The translations under genes and the position numbers were made by a program. From Balneola sp. (lineage in GTDB: Bacteria > Bacteroidota > Rhodothermia > Balneolales > Balneolaceae), in the NCBI GenBank assembly GCA_003712055.1, contig RHLJ01000004.1:248001-312000 (forward strand): a DNA stretch of 64,000 bases, read 5' to 3'. A model generated the notes under the pieces. That model worked only from the letters and a program-made list of their open reading frames with translations. It did no database searches and was not told the DNA's origin. Shown here piece after piece: positions 53,452 through 61,756 of this stretch (positions within the stretch are counted from its first letter, which is position 1; each line of letters starts with the position of its first letter).

Positions 53452-54308
53452 TCAAAAGAAAAGCCCAGCTCCTGAACGGCATCAAAACGGGTAATCCCTT
53501 TCTCATTCATGAGCGTAGCATTTTCTCTATCAGCATTTTTTACTGCATCAAGAGAAACAGAAATAATACCCACGTTTGAATGCTGTCTGTTCATAACCAC
53601 ATTAAGTGTAGAGCCGCCTTTTGGAGTAGCGGTTATTGCTACTGCTAAGTTAAGTCCATTTCCTGTTGAGAAGATTCGGTAATAATTCGCCAATTCAAGT
53701 TCGAACTGGGAGTCTTTAAATCTCAAATAATGAACACTAGAATCGCTGTTGGAATACAATAATTGAGAGTTTTTGACTGCCCAATCCTGAACGGTATCAG
53801 AAGAGTTTTTCCCTAAAAACCCTCGTTTAATCCAATATTCAGAATCTCTGTTAATCTCATGTTTAGAATCATATTCAATTGGTAATTCAGAGAGTTGCTT
53901 TAGGAGTGATTCATCACGCGAAAACCAATAATATGTAAGGCCATTGGTAACCAGTAAAAATGGCGCGTTTACTTTTTGATTATATCGGGCTATTTGGAGT
54001 GCGGTCTTTTCATTTAAAGAGACATCTCCTGCTTTACACTCTACCAGAAGTTGGGGTTTAAAGTGTTCATTATAGCACACAATATCTGTTCTGGAAGCTC
54101 CTTTATCACCTGGTAAACGAACTGGTGATTCAAAAGAAATACGATTTTTGGAAACACCTGCCTCAAGCATCAAATATTCCACAAAAGCGAGTCGAACTCT
54201 TTCTTCCGGAAGGTGTTTATAGGGCTTCTTAAGGATAGGATTCCAGAGGAGCTTCTCTTCATTCCGGAAGATTACCTGAGGAAAATGATGTGTGCTACTG
54301 CTTTTCAA
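53403..54308 (-). CDS. Orphan HsdR N-terminal-domain protein (PD-(D/E)xK nuclease fold)
   Basis: Residues about 25-150 match the HSDR_N_2 domain of type I restriction enzymes. EERVRLAFVEYLMLEAG, then TDIVCYN with the catalytic Asp and LLVECKAGD with the Glu-x-Lys pair, form a nuclease core. The remaining 150 residues (GNGLNLAVAITATPKGGSTL, DRENATLMNEKGITRFDA) are an unassigned C-terminal domain. No helicase, HsdM or HsdS gene is nearby. Related short proteins are common in Bacteroidota. The only start is TTG, two bases after a perfect 16-bp hairpin, so that insertion may have displaced the original start. Confidence 0.82.
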   Translation of the reverse strand: MKSSSTHHFPQVIFRNEEKLLWNPILKKPYKHLPEERVRLAFVEYLMLEAGVSKNRISFESPVRLPGDKGASRTDIVCYNEHFKPQLLVECKAGDVSLNEKTALQIARYNQKVNAPFLLVTNGLTYYWFSRDESLLKQLSELPIEYDSKHEINRDSEYWIKRGFLGKNSSDTVQDWAVKNSQLLYSNSDSSVHYLRFKDSQFELELANYYRIFSTGNGLNLAVAITATPKGGSTLNVVMNRQHSNVGIISVSLDAVKNADRENATLMNEKGITRFDAVQELGFSFDQDAETVFEPIARLSS

Positions 54309-54310
54309 TC

Positions 54311-54355
54311 TCGTTAATCGTTATTCAACAGAGGTGAAAGAATAACGATTAACGA
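54311..54355. repeat. Perfect 16-bp inverted repeat (GTTAAT/GTTATT hairpin family)
   Basis: TCGTTAATCGTTATTC and its exact complement GAATAACGATTAACGA flank a 13-base loop. It lies between the yidC stop and the TTG start of the HsdR-N gene. There is no T tract on either strand. A similar hairpin occurs at 63863. Confidence 0.85.
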
Positions 54356-54363
54356 AAAGGAAA

Positions 54364-56160
54364 TCATGATGCTTTAGCAACCGCAGCCTGATGAGTACTT
54401 TTATTAATGTACAACTGCTGAACAATAGAAAGCAGGTTGAAAATCAGATAATACAAGCTCAATCCTGATGCAAAGTTGTTGAAGAAGAACAATAGCATTA
54501 CAGGGAGGAAGTACTGCATAATTTTCATCTGCTGAGCCATAGGGTTATTAGACCCTCCGGTAGTAGCAGAGCTTGTGAGCCTGCTTTGTAACATCATAGA
54601 AGCCGACATTAATAATACTAAACCCGCGATTTGGTCTCCCAGGAAAGGAATAGAAAAAGGAAGATCAATGATATAATCCGGTGCAGAAAGATCACTTACC
54701 CAAAGGAATGGCTCTTGCCTAAGAAGGATAGAGTTTTGGAAAAATCTCCATAGAGTAATAAGGATAGGAAACTGCAGAAGCATCGGTAAACAACCTCCAA
54801 GAGGGTTTACTTTATTCTTTCTATACAAATCCATAGTAGCTTTTTGTTGCTTTTGCGGATCATTTTTGTACTTGTCCTGAATTTCCTTCATTTGAGGTTG
54901 GAGTTCCCTCATTGCAGCCATACTCTTATAACTCTTAATGGTAAGAGGGGAGAGTATCAGCTTAACAGAAGCAGCAAAAATGATGATTAGTAATCCATAG
55001 TTGGAAATAAACCCACTGAAAAAAGTGAAGAAAGGGATTACCACAAATCGGACAAAAGGATCAGAGAACCATCGTAGCCAACCATATCCAACTTCAACCA
55101 TGTCAAAAGCATGCTCGTTGAAGTCTTTAACGTCATAATATTTCATTGGTCCCATATAAAGGCGATACGAAACTATGCCGTCAGAAGGGATGTCAGAAGT
55201 AATTGCCGTTGAGTATCGGTGATCAGTTAAAGGATCATCTACTTCACCATTAATTTCTCCTCGTAAATAAGCGCCATCAGTAGGGGTAGTCGGTTGTATG
55301 ATTTGTGCAAAGAACTTTGTTTTACTCCCTACCCAGTCAATATTTCCATTTACACTTTGTTCAACTACCCCATTATCATCATCAAAATCGTCTGCTTTAA
55401 CTTGCTCCAATTCACCGCCGGCATAGAAATAAGCGGAGGTTCCCAGGGCTTCCTGAACTCGATCCAACTCTGTAAAGTTTAGTGGAGAATTCCATCCAAA
55501 ATCTACAGCTCTACCTATTATATAATCCCTTATACCAACAAATCGAATATCCAGGTCAACTTCATAGCTATCCCCGAAAAATAAATACGTGTATTGGAGT
55601 GTTCTTCCATCTCCAATATCCAATACATAAGTAAGCTCTTTGCTATCCCCTTCAACTACCGTTAATGAGCTCCCAGCATTTACTTGCCTGAAATTGAGAT
55701 TCTGAGTTTCCACGTTATAATTCTCAGTGGATAAAAACCCAATATTATATGCGGACCTGGTAGTATCTCGAATTAGCTGAACAGGTTTACCATCCCAGGT
55801 TTTATGATCCTTCAAAATAAATTTTGAAGGTCCTCCACCTTTGGTAGTAAAAACAGCGGTATAAAGTGGGGTCTCAACAGTGAACTCCGAAATCGTGGAA
55901 TCCTGATTCGAAGAAAACATACCTACAATGGAAGCCTCATCGTCTTCGTTTTCTGCTTCGAGCTGGGTTGTAAGTTCCTGTTGCTGGATTTGTTGTTCTT
56001 CCCTAAGCAGTTCCTGCTGTTCTACAAAAGCGAGGCTGTCCTGAATAGCTTGTTGCCGACGCTGTTCGGCCATTTGTTCTTCTGAAGGCATGGTAAAATA
56101 GAACCAGCCAAGCATGAGAAGGAAGATGAGTGAAAATCCGATTACGGTATTTTTATCCAA
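54364..56160 (-). CDS. yidC: Membrane protein insertase YidC
   Basis: Inserts and folds inner-membrane proteins with or without SecYEG. An N-terminal TM helix (FSLIFLLMLGWFYFTM) is followed by a large periplasmic domain of about 330 residues with the acidic/Gln-rich start typical of Bacteroidota, then the conserved core (YGLLIIIFAASVKLILSPLT, YKSMAAMRELQPQMKEIQ, VNPLGGCLPMLLQFPILITL, QIKIMQYFLP-like QQMKIMQYFLPVMLLFFFNN). The 598-residue length is normal for the Gram-negative type. It follows rnpA by 11 bases in the classic rpmH-rnpA-yidC order. Confidence 0.97.
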   Translation of the reverse strand: MDKNTVIGFSLIFLLMLGWFYFTMPSEEQMAEQRRQQAIQDSLAFVEQQELLREEQQIQQQELTTQLEAENEDDEASIVGMFSSNQDSTISEFTVETPLYTAVFTTKGGGPSKFILKDHKTWDGKPVQLIRDTTRSAYNIGFLSTENYNVETQNLNFRQVNAGSSLTVVEGDSKELTYVLDIGDGRTLQYTYLFFGDSYEVDLDIRFVGIRDYIIGRAVDFGWNSPLNFTELDRVQEALGTSAYFYAGGELEQVKADDFDDDNGVVEQSVNGNIDWVGSKTKFFAQIIQPTTPTDGAYLRGEINGEVDDPLTDHRYSTAITSDIPSDGIVSYRLYMGPMKYYDVKDFNEHAFDMVEVGYGWLRWFSDPFVRFVVIPFFTFFSGFISNYGLLIIIFAASVKLILSPLTIKSYKSMAAMRELQPQMKEIQDKYKNDPQKQQKATMDLYRKNKVNPLGGCLPMLLQFPILITLWRFFQNSILLRQEPFLWVSDLSAPDYIIDLPFSIPFLGDQIAGLVLLMSASMMLQSRLTSSATTGGSNNPMAQQMKIMQYFLPVMLLFFFNNFASGLSLYYLIFNLLSIVQQLYINKSTHQAAVAKAS

Positions 56161-56171
56161 AGTAAAGCGGG

Positions 56172-56609
56172 TTAGAGTTCGTTTTTATTTGACGAAAGCA
56201 GGCGACTACGCAATTTGGTAAGCAGGGTTACCATATCGTTTTCAACTGTAGCAAAATCCAGGCCATTAACCCGGGTAGAAAAAACTATATGCATAGATTT
56301 CTCAGCACGCTGCAATTCCTCGCTAAGCAAATGTCGATTAAGTCGATATGCTTCTCTTAATAATCGTTTGCAACGGCTGCGTTGAATGGCATTTCCAAGT
56401 TTCTTGGATGCTATAAAGCCAACTTTGTACTCTCTTGGGTCAGAATCAAATTCGACAAATCGGGCATTAATTGAATCGGTGAGAATGTAATTTCGGCTTC
56501 CAAAGATGCGCTCGAAATTCCTTCTGCCCCTTAGAATGTGAGATTTTGGAAGGGTAAATCTTCGAGAAGAAGGAGCAATTAAATTACTTTGCTCCTTTTT
56601 TCTCATCAC
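56172..56609 (-). CDS. rnpA: Ribonuclease P protein component
   Basis: Protein subunit of RNase P, partner of the RNA at 43645. The signature region is [20 protein letters not shown] followed by [11 protein letters not shown]; the N-terminal [20 protein letters not shown] is also typical. The 145-residue length is normal. Its start lies inside the end of rpmH (26-base overlap), and two ATGs in a row (56609, 56606) are possible. Confidence 0.95.
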   Translation of the reverse strand: MMRKKEQSNLIAPSSRRFTLPKSHILRGRRNFERIFGSRNYILTDSINARFVEFDSDPREYKVGFIASKKLGNAIQRSRCKRLLREAYRLNRHLLSEELQRAEKSMHIVFSTRVNGLDFATVENDMVTLLTKLRSRLLSSNKNEL

Positions 56610-56742
56610 TTACAGTAAGCTTATGGCGACCTTTAGCACGTCGTCCAGCAATTACTTTTTGTCCGTTTCTAGTGGACATGCGCTCACGGAATCCGTGCTT
56701 GTTTTTGCGCTTTCTATTACTTGGTTGAAATGTACGTTTCAT
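56584..56742 (-). CDS. rpmH: 50S ribosomal protein L34
   Basis: A 52-residue ribosomal protein reading [52 protein letters not shown], essentially the complete L34 consensus. It is read from my own translation of the minus strand. It overlaps rnpA by 26 bases, as in many genomes. The rpmH-rnpA-yidC block is often near the origin, but dnaA is not adjacent here. Confidence 0.97.
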   Translation of the reverse strand: MKRTFQPSNRKRKNKHGFRERMSTRNGQKVIAGRRAKGRHKLTVSDEKKGAK

Positions 56743-56853
56743 GAATCAGGATAATTAACTTTCAAATTCGATATCCAAAAAGGCTTCAAATATAAGGAGA
56801 AAATCCTGCAAAACGAATATGAATTGTAGGAAATTTATAAGTTTGTTTTAGAA

Positions 56854-56902
56854 GTCAGTCCACGAATATAGAAATCTAGACCCCTGCCTTCGCAGGGGTG
56901 AC
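56854..56902. repeat. GTCA-type palindromic repeat, left of the GIY-YIG gene (locus D1)
   Basis: The clear half is TCTAGA-ACCCCTGC/GCAGGGGT-GAC: a perfect 8-bp stem with loop CTTC (56880-56899), ending in TGAC at 56902. To its left a decayed forward unit starts GTCAGTCC at 56854, so the whole again runs GTCA to TGAC with TCTAGA (56875-56880) in the middle. Confidence 0.75.
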
Positions 56903-56960
56903 AATTTAAACGAGGGCTAAGGAACAAAAAGTTGTAAGGAATACTGAGCCTAAGGGTCTT

Positions 56961-57275
56961 ATGATTATGAAAGAAGGCTTTGTATACATACTGCCAAACG
57001 TCCAAAGAACCGTTCTCTATACCGGTGTTACCAGTGATTTAGTAAATAGGGTTTATAACCATAAACAGGGGAATGGTTCGGTTTTTACATCAAAGTACAA
57101 TGCTTATTTACTTTTGTATTATGAAATACATCAAGATATGTACCAAGCAATAGTTAGAGAGAAGCAAATCAAAAAGTGGAAGCGAGAGTGGAAATTTAAC
57201 TTGATTAAGTCTGGTAATCCTGAACTAAAGGATCTATGGGGTGAAATACTCCCTGAAGGAAGATTCCATTTTTAG
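56961..57275 (+). CDS. GIY-YIG nuclease-like protein bracketed by palindromic repeats
   Basis: A 104-residue stand-alone GIY-YIG domain of the UPF0213/YhbQ type. The GIY half is GFVYILPN, the YIG half is LYTGVTSDL, the catalytic Arg and nearby His are in VNRVYNHK, and the metal-binding Glu is in AIVREKQIKKW; KSGNPELKDLW closes the fold. An in-frame ATG at 56967 may be the true start. The stop is only 11 bases from the right-hand palindrome, and the left palindrome ends 58 bases before the start, in opposite orientation. This tight packing suggests the gene and repeats form one element. DNA cleavage is likely; the target is unknown. Confidence 0.88.
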   Translation: MIMKEGFVYILPNVQRTVLYTGVTSDLVNRVYNHKQGNGSVFTSKYNAYLLLYYEIHQDMYQAIVREKQIKKWKREWKFNLIKSGNPELKDLWGEILPEGRFHF

Positions 57276-57286
57276 TTTTCTTTTAA

Positions 57287-57316
57287 GTCATTCCCGCGAA
57301 GGCGGGAATCTAGATC
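57287..57316 (+). repeat. GTCA-type palindromic repeat unit, right of the GIY-YIG gene (locus D2)
   Basis: GTCATTCCCGC-GAAG-GCGGGAATCTAGATC: a perfect 8-bp stem ATTCCCGC/GCGGGAAT (57290-57309) with loop GAAG, GTCA at the left and TCTAGA (57309-57314) at the right. It is the intact form of the unit and faces the opposite way to the left copy at 56875. Confidence 0.85.
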
Positions 57317-57459
57317 AAAGTTCTTTGCATTCTGTTCGAATACACTTTCTACCTTTACTGTAGAAGCGGCACTAAATAAAGAGCTAAGCGCAAAATCAAC
57401 ATGTCATATAAGCTGGTTTGGCGTAATATTTGTTTAAAGGGCTATAGTCGCATTGAAAG

Positions 57460-57476
57460 AACCTTAGTATAAGGTT
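57460..57476. promoter_or_regulatory. 17-bp palindrome upstream of secA
   Basis: AACCTTA-GTA-TAAGGTT is a perfect seven-base dyad 40 bases before the secA ATG. With a three-base loop it could be a small leader hairpin or a regulator binding site; no T tract follows. Function is unknown. Confidence 0.35.
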
Positions 57477-57516
57477 AACTTGAATGCTTAATTAAACCCG
57501 ACTCCACAAGAGATTT

Positions 57517-60500
57517 ATGATTGATAAAGTAGGAAAGCTCATTACCAAAATATTTGGGTCGAAAAGCGATAAGGACATCAAAGCCATTCAGCCGATTGTT
57601 GAAAAAATCAAATCATACGGCCCCGAAATGGAGAAATTGAGTGATGATGAGCTGAAAGGAAAAACACACGCATTCAAAAAACAAATAAAGGATGCTACCC
57701 AGGAAACAAGGGATCAGATTGATGAAATAAAGCAAAAGCTGAACAATATTGAAGAGCTTTCTCCAGCCGAACACAGGGTACTTGCGGAAGATTTAGATGA
57801 TCTTGAGCAACAAGAATTAGATATCATTGAAGACGTACTCAATGACATATTGCCCGAAGCTTATGCGGTACTAAAAGATACCTGCCGTCGATTTGTCGGT
57901 AAAAGCTGGAAAGTAGCAGGTGATGAGATTGAGTGGAACATGATTCCTTACGATGTGCAATTAGTAGGTGCCATTACATTACATCAGGGGAAAGTAGCCG
58001 AAATGAAAACGGGAGAGGGTAAAACCCTGGTAGCTATTTTCCCGGCCTATCTTAATTCCCTTGCCGAAAAAGGAGTTCACGTAATTACTGTGAACAACTA
58101 TCTGGCTAAACGTGATGCTGAGTGGAATGAGCCCATTTTCAATTTCCATGACATTTATGTGGATTGTATCGACCGGTATGAGCCCAATACCGAGCAAAGA
58201 AGAAAAGCTTATCGGGCAGACATTACCTATGGTACCAATAACGAGTTTGGTTTCGACTACTTGAGGGATAACATGGTAATTGGTCAGGAGCAGTTGGTGC
58301 AAACTCAGCATCACTATACCATAATTGATGAGGTTGACTCCATTTTAATTGACGAAGCACGAACCCCGTTAATTATTTCAGGTCCGGTACCACACGATAA
58401 TAAGTCGGACAAGTACGTAGAGATGAAGCCAAGGGTAGAATCGTTGGTGGCTGCTCAAAAGAAGTTGGTTGCTCAATTAGTCCAGGAAGGTCAAAAATAT
58501 CTGGATGAAGGTAATGAGGAAGAAGCTGGTTTAGCCCTATTTAGAGCTCAAAGAGGTTTTCCAAAGAATACTCGTTTCCGCAAAATGCTTCAGGAACCAA
58601 GTATTCAAAAACTCATCCAGAAAACGGAGTCTTTCTACTTGGCAGATAATGCTAAAAACATGCCTATCGTAGATGAATATCTATACTATGCGGTGGATAT
58701 GAAGCTCAATTCTATCGAGATGACTGAGAAGGGGCGGGAATTCATCACTATGAAAAACGAGGATACCGAATTTTTCGTTATCCCTGATCTGGGTCTAGAA
58801 ACTTCAGTAATTGAGAAAGAGATTGAAGGCCTTGAATCAGAAAAGGTTGAAGAAGTAAAAGCCCTAGAGTTAAGTGACACTTACCAGGATAAAAAGCTTG
58901 ATGAAGCGAAAGCGGAAATTCGTCAACTAAGAGAACAAAAGTTCAGTGAGCTTCATCGCTTGTTTGCAGAACGCGGGGACAGAATTCATACAGTAAACCA
59001 GCTGTTAAAAGCATATACCAATTTTGAGAAAGAGGAAGAATACATCGTTCAGGATGGTAAGGTTCAAATTGTAGATGAGCATACAGGTAGGGTGCTCTCG
59101 GGAAGGCGTTATTCTGATGGCTTGCACCAGGCAATTGAGGCAAAGGAAAATGTAAAAGTTGAAGCGTCAACCCAGACCTATGCGACTATTACGCTCCAGA
59201 ACTACTTCAGAATGTATCACAAGCTTTCCGGAATGACTGGTACTGCCGAAACAGAAGAAGGAGAATTCAACGAGATTTATAAACTGGATGTAGTTGTTAT
59301 TCCAACTAACCGACCTATTCAAAGGGACGATAAAGAGGACTTGGTATTCAAAACCAAGCGAGAAAAGTTTAAAGCCTCTATCGACAAGGTTCTAGAATAC
59401 CACAAGAAAGGACAACCAGTATTGGTTGGTACTACCAGTGTTGAGGTTTCTGAAACCATGAGTAGAATGCTCAAACGAGCAGGTATTCCTCACAACGTAC
59501 TTAATGCAAAACAGCATGCAAAGGAAAGTGAGATTGTAAAGCAGGCAGGTCAGCCCGGTGCCGTTACAGTGGCTACTAATATGGCGGGTAGAGGTACTGA
59601 TATTAAACTGGCGCCCGGTGTTAAAGAGAATGGCGGTTTGGCAATATTAGGAACAGAGCGACATGAGTCACGACGAATTGATTTGCAGCTTCGAGGACGT
59701 TCCGGTCGTCAGGGAGATCCCGGAGAGTCTCAGTTTTATGTTTCTCTTGAGGACAAACTCATGTCACTTTTTATGAGCGATCGTGTGGCTGGAGTGATGG
59801 ATAAATTAAGCTTCGAAGAAGGAGAGGTAATTACTCACCCATGGATTACCAAGTCTCTTGAAAGGGCGCAGTCTAAAGTGGAGCAAAACAACTTCAGCAT
59901 AAGAAAGCGTCAGCTGGAATACGACGATGTATTAAATAACCAACGGAATGTAGTTTATGCTCGAAGAAAGCACGCCCTTCTTGGTGATCAGTTACGTACC
60001 GATATCCTGGGAATGCTTGAAGAGTTTGTGGAAGATTTGGTTGCCAATCATGTAGCGACAGGAGATTATGAGGGACTTCATGCAGAGGTTCTAAGAAACT
60101 TAGCCGTTGACGTAGAGTTTGATAACGATAAGTGGCGTGAAATGGATGAGTCTCTACTTGTAGACATGATTATTGAGCGTGCACTAGAAGTATATAAGCG
60201 GAAAGAAGAAATGATGGCTAAGCCGCTTTATACAGTGATGAAGAAAATTACGGAGTCAAATCCGGATAGACGGCCCGATAAGGTTCAGGTAATTTTTACC
60301 GACGGAATTCGTCGAATGCGTGTGGTGGTAGATGTAGAAGCTGCTCTAGAAAACGAAGGAAAGGAAGTAGCTCTTGCTCTGGAAAAAGCAGCGGTATTAT
60401 CAGTTATTGATGATAAGTGGATGCAACACCTACGCGAATTGGACTCCGTGAAAGAAGGTATTGGTTTAAGGTCTTTTGCACAGAAAGATCCACTCCTTGA

Positions 60501-60897
60501 ATACAAGCGAGAAGCCTTTGATATGTTTAGGCAACTTATCGACATGATAAACCAGGAAGCTATTTCATTAATCTGGAAATCATATCCTGAGGCTCAGGCT
60601 GGTGAACTTCAGCAGGCTCAGCAGCAACGTTCCAGATTTGACACCAGTAAAATGCAAACTCAACATGCTGATTCAACAGGTATGGGACTTCAGGCGCCAC
60701 AACAGCCGATTAACGGAGACCAACAAAGGCCGTCAGGTCCAAATGTAAAACGGAAACCTGTTGCAATAGCCCAGGAGCCTGGAAGAAACGAGGTTGTTAC
60801 TATCCAAAATATGAGTACCGGAGCAACAAAAGAAGCCAAGTGGAAGGTAGCGAAGCGACTGGTTGATGAAGAAGGTTGGATATTGGTTGAGAAGTAA
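57517..60897 (+). CDS. secA: Preprotein translocase ATPase SecA
   Basis: Motor ATPase that drives secretory proteins through SecYEG. Walker A is MKTGEGKTLVAIF, and the DEAD box appears as IIDEVDSILIDEARTPLIIS; further motifs are MTGTAETEEGEF, GTTSVEVSE, ATNMAGRGTDI, and LRGRSGRQGDPGESQFYVS. An insertion of about 150 residues after the first nucleotide domain fits the long Bacteroidota form, total 1126. The usual C-terminal Cys-rich zinc module (CxCxSGxxxKxC) is absent; the protein ends in a different 45-residue tail (KRKPVAIAQEP to EGWILVEK). It stands alone with a 241-base leader region. Confidence 0.97.
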   Translation: MIDKVGKLITKIFGSKSDKDIKAIQPIVEKIKSYGPEMEKLSDDELKGKTHAFKKQIKDATQETRDQIDEIKQKLNNIEELSPAEHRVLAEDLDDLEQQELDIIEDVLNDILPEAYAVLKDTCRRFVGKSWKVAGDEIEWNMIPYDVQLVGAITLHQGKVAEMKTGEGKTLVAIFPAYLNSLAEKGVHVITVNNYLAKRDAEWNEPIFNFHDIYVDCIDRYEPNTEQRRKAYRADITYGTNNEFGFDYLRDNMVIGQEQLVQTQHHYTIIDEVDSILIDEARTPLIISGPVPHDNKSDKYVEMKPRVESLVAAQKKLVAQLVQEGQKYLDEGNEEEAGLALFRAQRGFPKNTRFRKMLQEPSIQKLIQKTESFYLADNAKNMPIVDEYLYYAVDMKLNSIEMTEKGREFITMKNEDTEFFVIPDLGLETSVIEKEIEGLESEKVEEVKALELSDTYQDKKLDEAKAEIRQLREQKFSELHRLFAERGDRIHTVNQLLKAYTNFEKEEEYIVQDGKVQIVDEHTGRVLSGRRYSDGLHQAIEAKENVKVEASTQTYATITLQNYFRMYHKLSGMTGTAETEEGEFNEIYKLDVVVIPTNRPIQRDDKEDLVFKTKREKFKASIDKVLEYHKKGQPVLVGTTSVEVSETMSRMLKRAGIPHNVLNAKQHAKESEIVKQAGQPGAVTVATNMAGRGTDIKLAPGVKENGGLAILGTERHESRRIDLQLRGRSGRQGDPGESQFYVSLEDKLMSLFMSDRVAGVMDKLSFEEGEVITHPWITKSLERAQSKVEQNNFSIRKRQLEYDDVLNNQRNVVYARRKHALLGDQLRTDILGMLEEFVEDLVANHVATGDYEGLHAEVLRNLAVDVEFDNDKWREMDESLLVDMIIERALEVYKRKEEMMAKPLYTVMKKITESNPDRRPDKVQVIFTDGIRRMRVVVDVEAALENEGKEVALALEKAAVLSVIDDKWMQHLRELDSVKEGIGLRSFAQKDPLLEYKREAFDMFRQLIDMINQEAISLIWKSYPEAQAGELQQAQQQRSRFDTSKMQTQHADSTGMGLQAPQQPINGDQQRPSGPNVKRKPVAIAQEPGRNEVVTIQNMSTGATKEAKWKVAKRLVDEEGWILVEK

Positions 60898-60993
60898 AAA
60901 GGCGGCCATTTCTGGTGAAAATTAATATTGGTTTTTAGTCTTCATTCCTTATCATTGGAGCCCATGTTAAGAAATTGTTAACTCACTCAGCTC

Positions 60994-61740
60994 GTGGAAG
61001 TTCTAGGCATTGATATAGGGAGTAAAGGCATTAAAGGGGCGATCGTTGATGTCGTTAAGGGAGAAATCGTATCAGGGAAAAAATCCACGGATATAATAGA
61101 GGATACCCGCCCACATAAATTGATTTCTAAACTGCATAAAGTAGTAAAGAAGTTTGACTGGAAAGGTCCTGTGGGATGTGCATTTCCAGCTGGAGTTCAT
61201 AAGGGAATCATTCTTTCAGGGGATCAGGTGAATAAGGCCTGGATTGATGCTGATGCCGAGCACCTTTTTTCTGAAATCACGGGGTGTAAGGTTAATGTGA
61301 TAAACAAAACAGACGCGATGGGTATAGCCGAAATGACTTTCGGTGTAGGTAAAAAAACAAACGGTACGGTTGTTATCCTGAATGTAGGTTCAGGATTTGG
61401 GACATCCATTTTTGTAGATGGTCAACTAGTTCCAAATACAGAACTGGGAAAGATCGAAATTAAAGGGCTTCGTATTGATCAGCGCGCTTCAAACAAATCA
61501 AGAAAAGAAGAAGGGATTTCAAGAAAATCCTGGGCAAAAAGACTTCAACCCGTGCTGGAGCATTATCAAGATTTATTTCATCCCAGGATGTTCATAATGG
61601 CAGGTCAGATTAGTAAGAAGCCAGAAAAGACCCTTCCTTATATAAAATTAAATACAAAGTTTAAGCCGGCAGAATTCGGGTACGATGCCAGTATTGTAGG
61701 GGCTGCTTACTATGCAGCTGTGAAACAAAAGCTGATCTGA
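60994..61740 (+). CDS. Polyphosphate-glucokinase-like ROK protein
   Basis: Homologue of strictly polyphosphate-dependent glucokinase. The phosphate loop is GIDIGSKGIKGAIVD, then CAFPAGVHKG, NVGSGFGTSIFVDGQLVP and NTELGKIEI, and AGQISKKPEKTLPYI. The usual catalytic stretch NDADAAG reads NKTDAMG, so the Asp expected right after Asn is Lys, and ELGH reads ELGK. The start is GTG. At 248 residues it has the family length. It may use an altered mechanism, another substrate, or be regulatory. It lies 96 bases after secA and converges with the TPR gene. Confidence 0.85.
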   Translation: MEVLGIDIGSKGIKGAIVDVVKGEIVSGKKSTDIIEDTRPHKLISKLHKVVKKFDWKGPVGCAFPAGVHKGIILSGDQVNKAWIDADAEHLFSEITGCKVNVINKTDAMGIAEMTFGVGKKTNGTVVILNVGSGFGTSIFVDGQLVPNTELGKIEIKGLRIDQRASNKSRKEEGISRKSWAKRLQPVLEHYQDLFHPRMFIMAGQISKKPEKTLPYIKLNTKFKPAEFGYDASIVGAAYYAAVKQKLI

Positions 61741-61756
61741 GATCCGGATCAGTACT

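Noticed and set aside
53403-54308. Remnant of a type I restriction locus or defence island
   Set aside because: No HsdM, HsdS, helicase or mobile genes are near, and the neighbours are housekeeping; the nuclease-like gene is reported alone.
56172-56742. Origin of replication beside rpmH-rnpA-yidC
   Set aside because: The gene order is origin-associated in many genomes, but no dnaA gene or box cluster is visible here.
18747-57316. Palindromic repeats as a CRISPR array
   Set aside because: Units are scattered, inverted, and not separated by uniform spacers; no cas genes are present.
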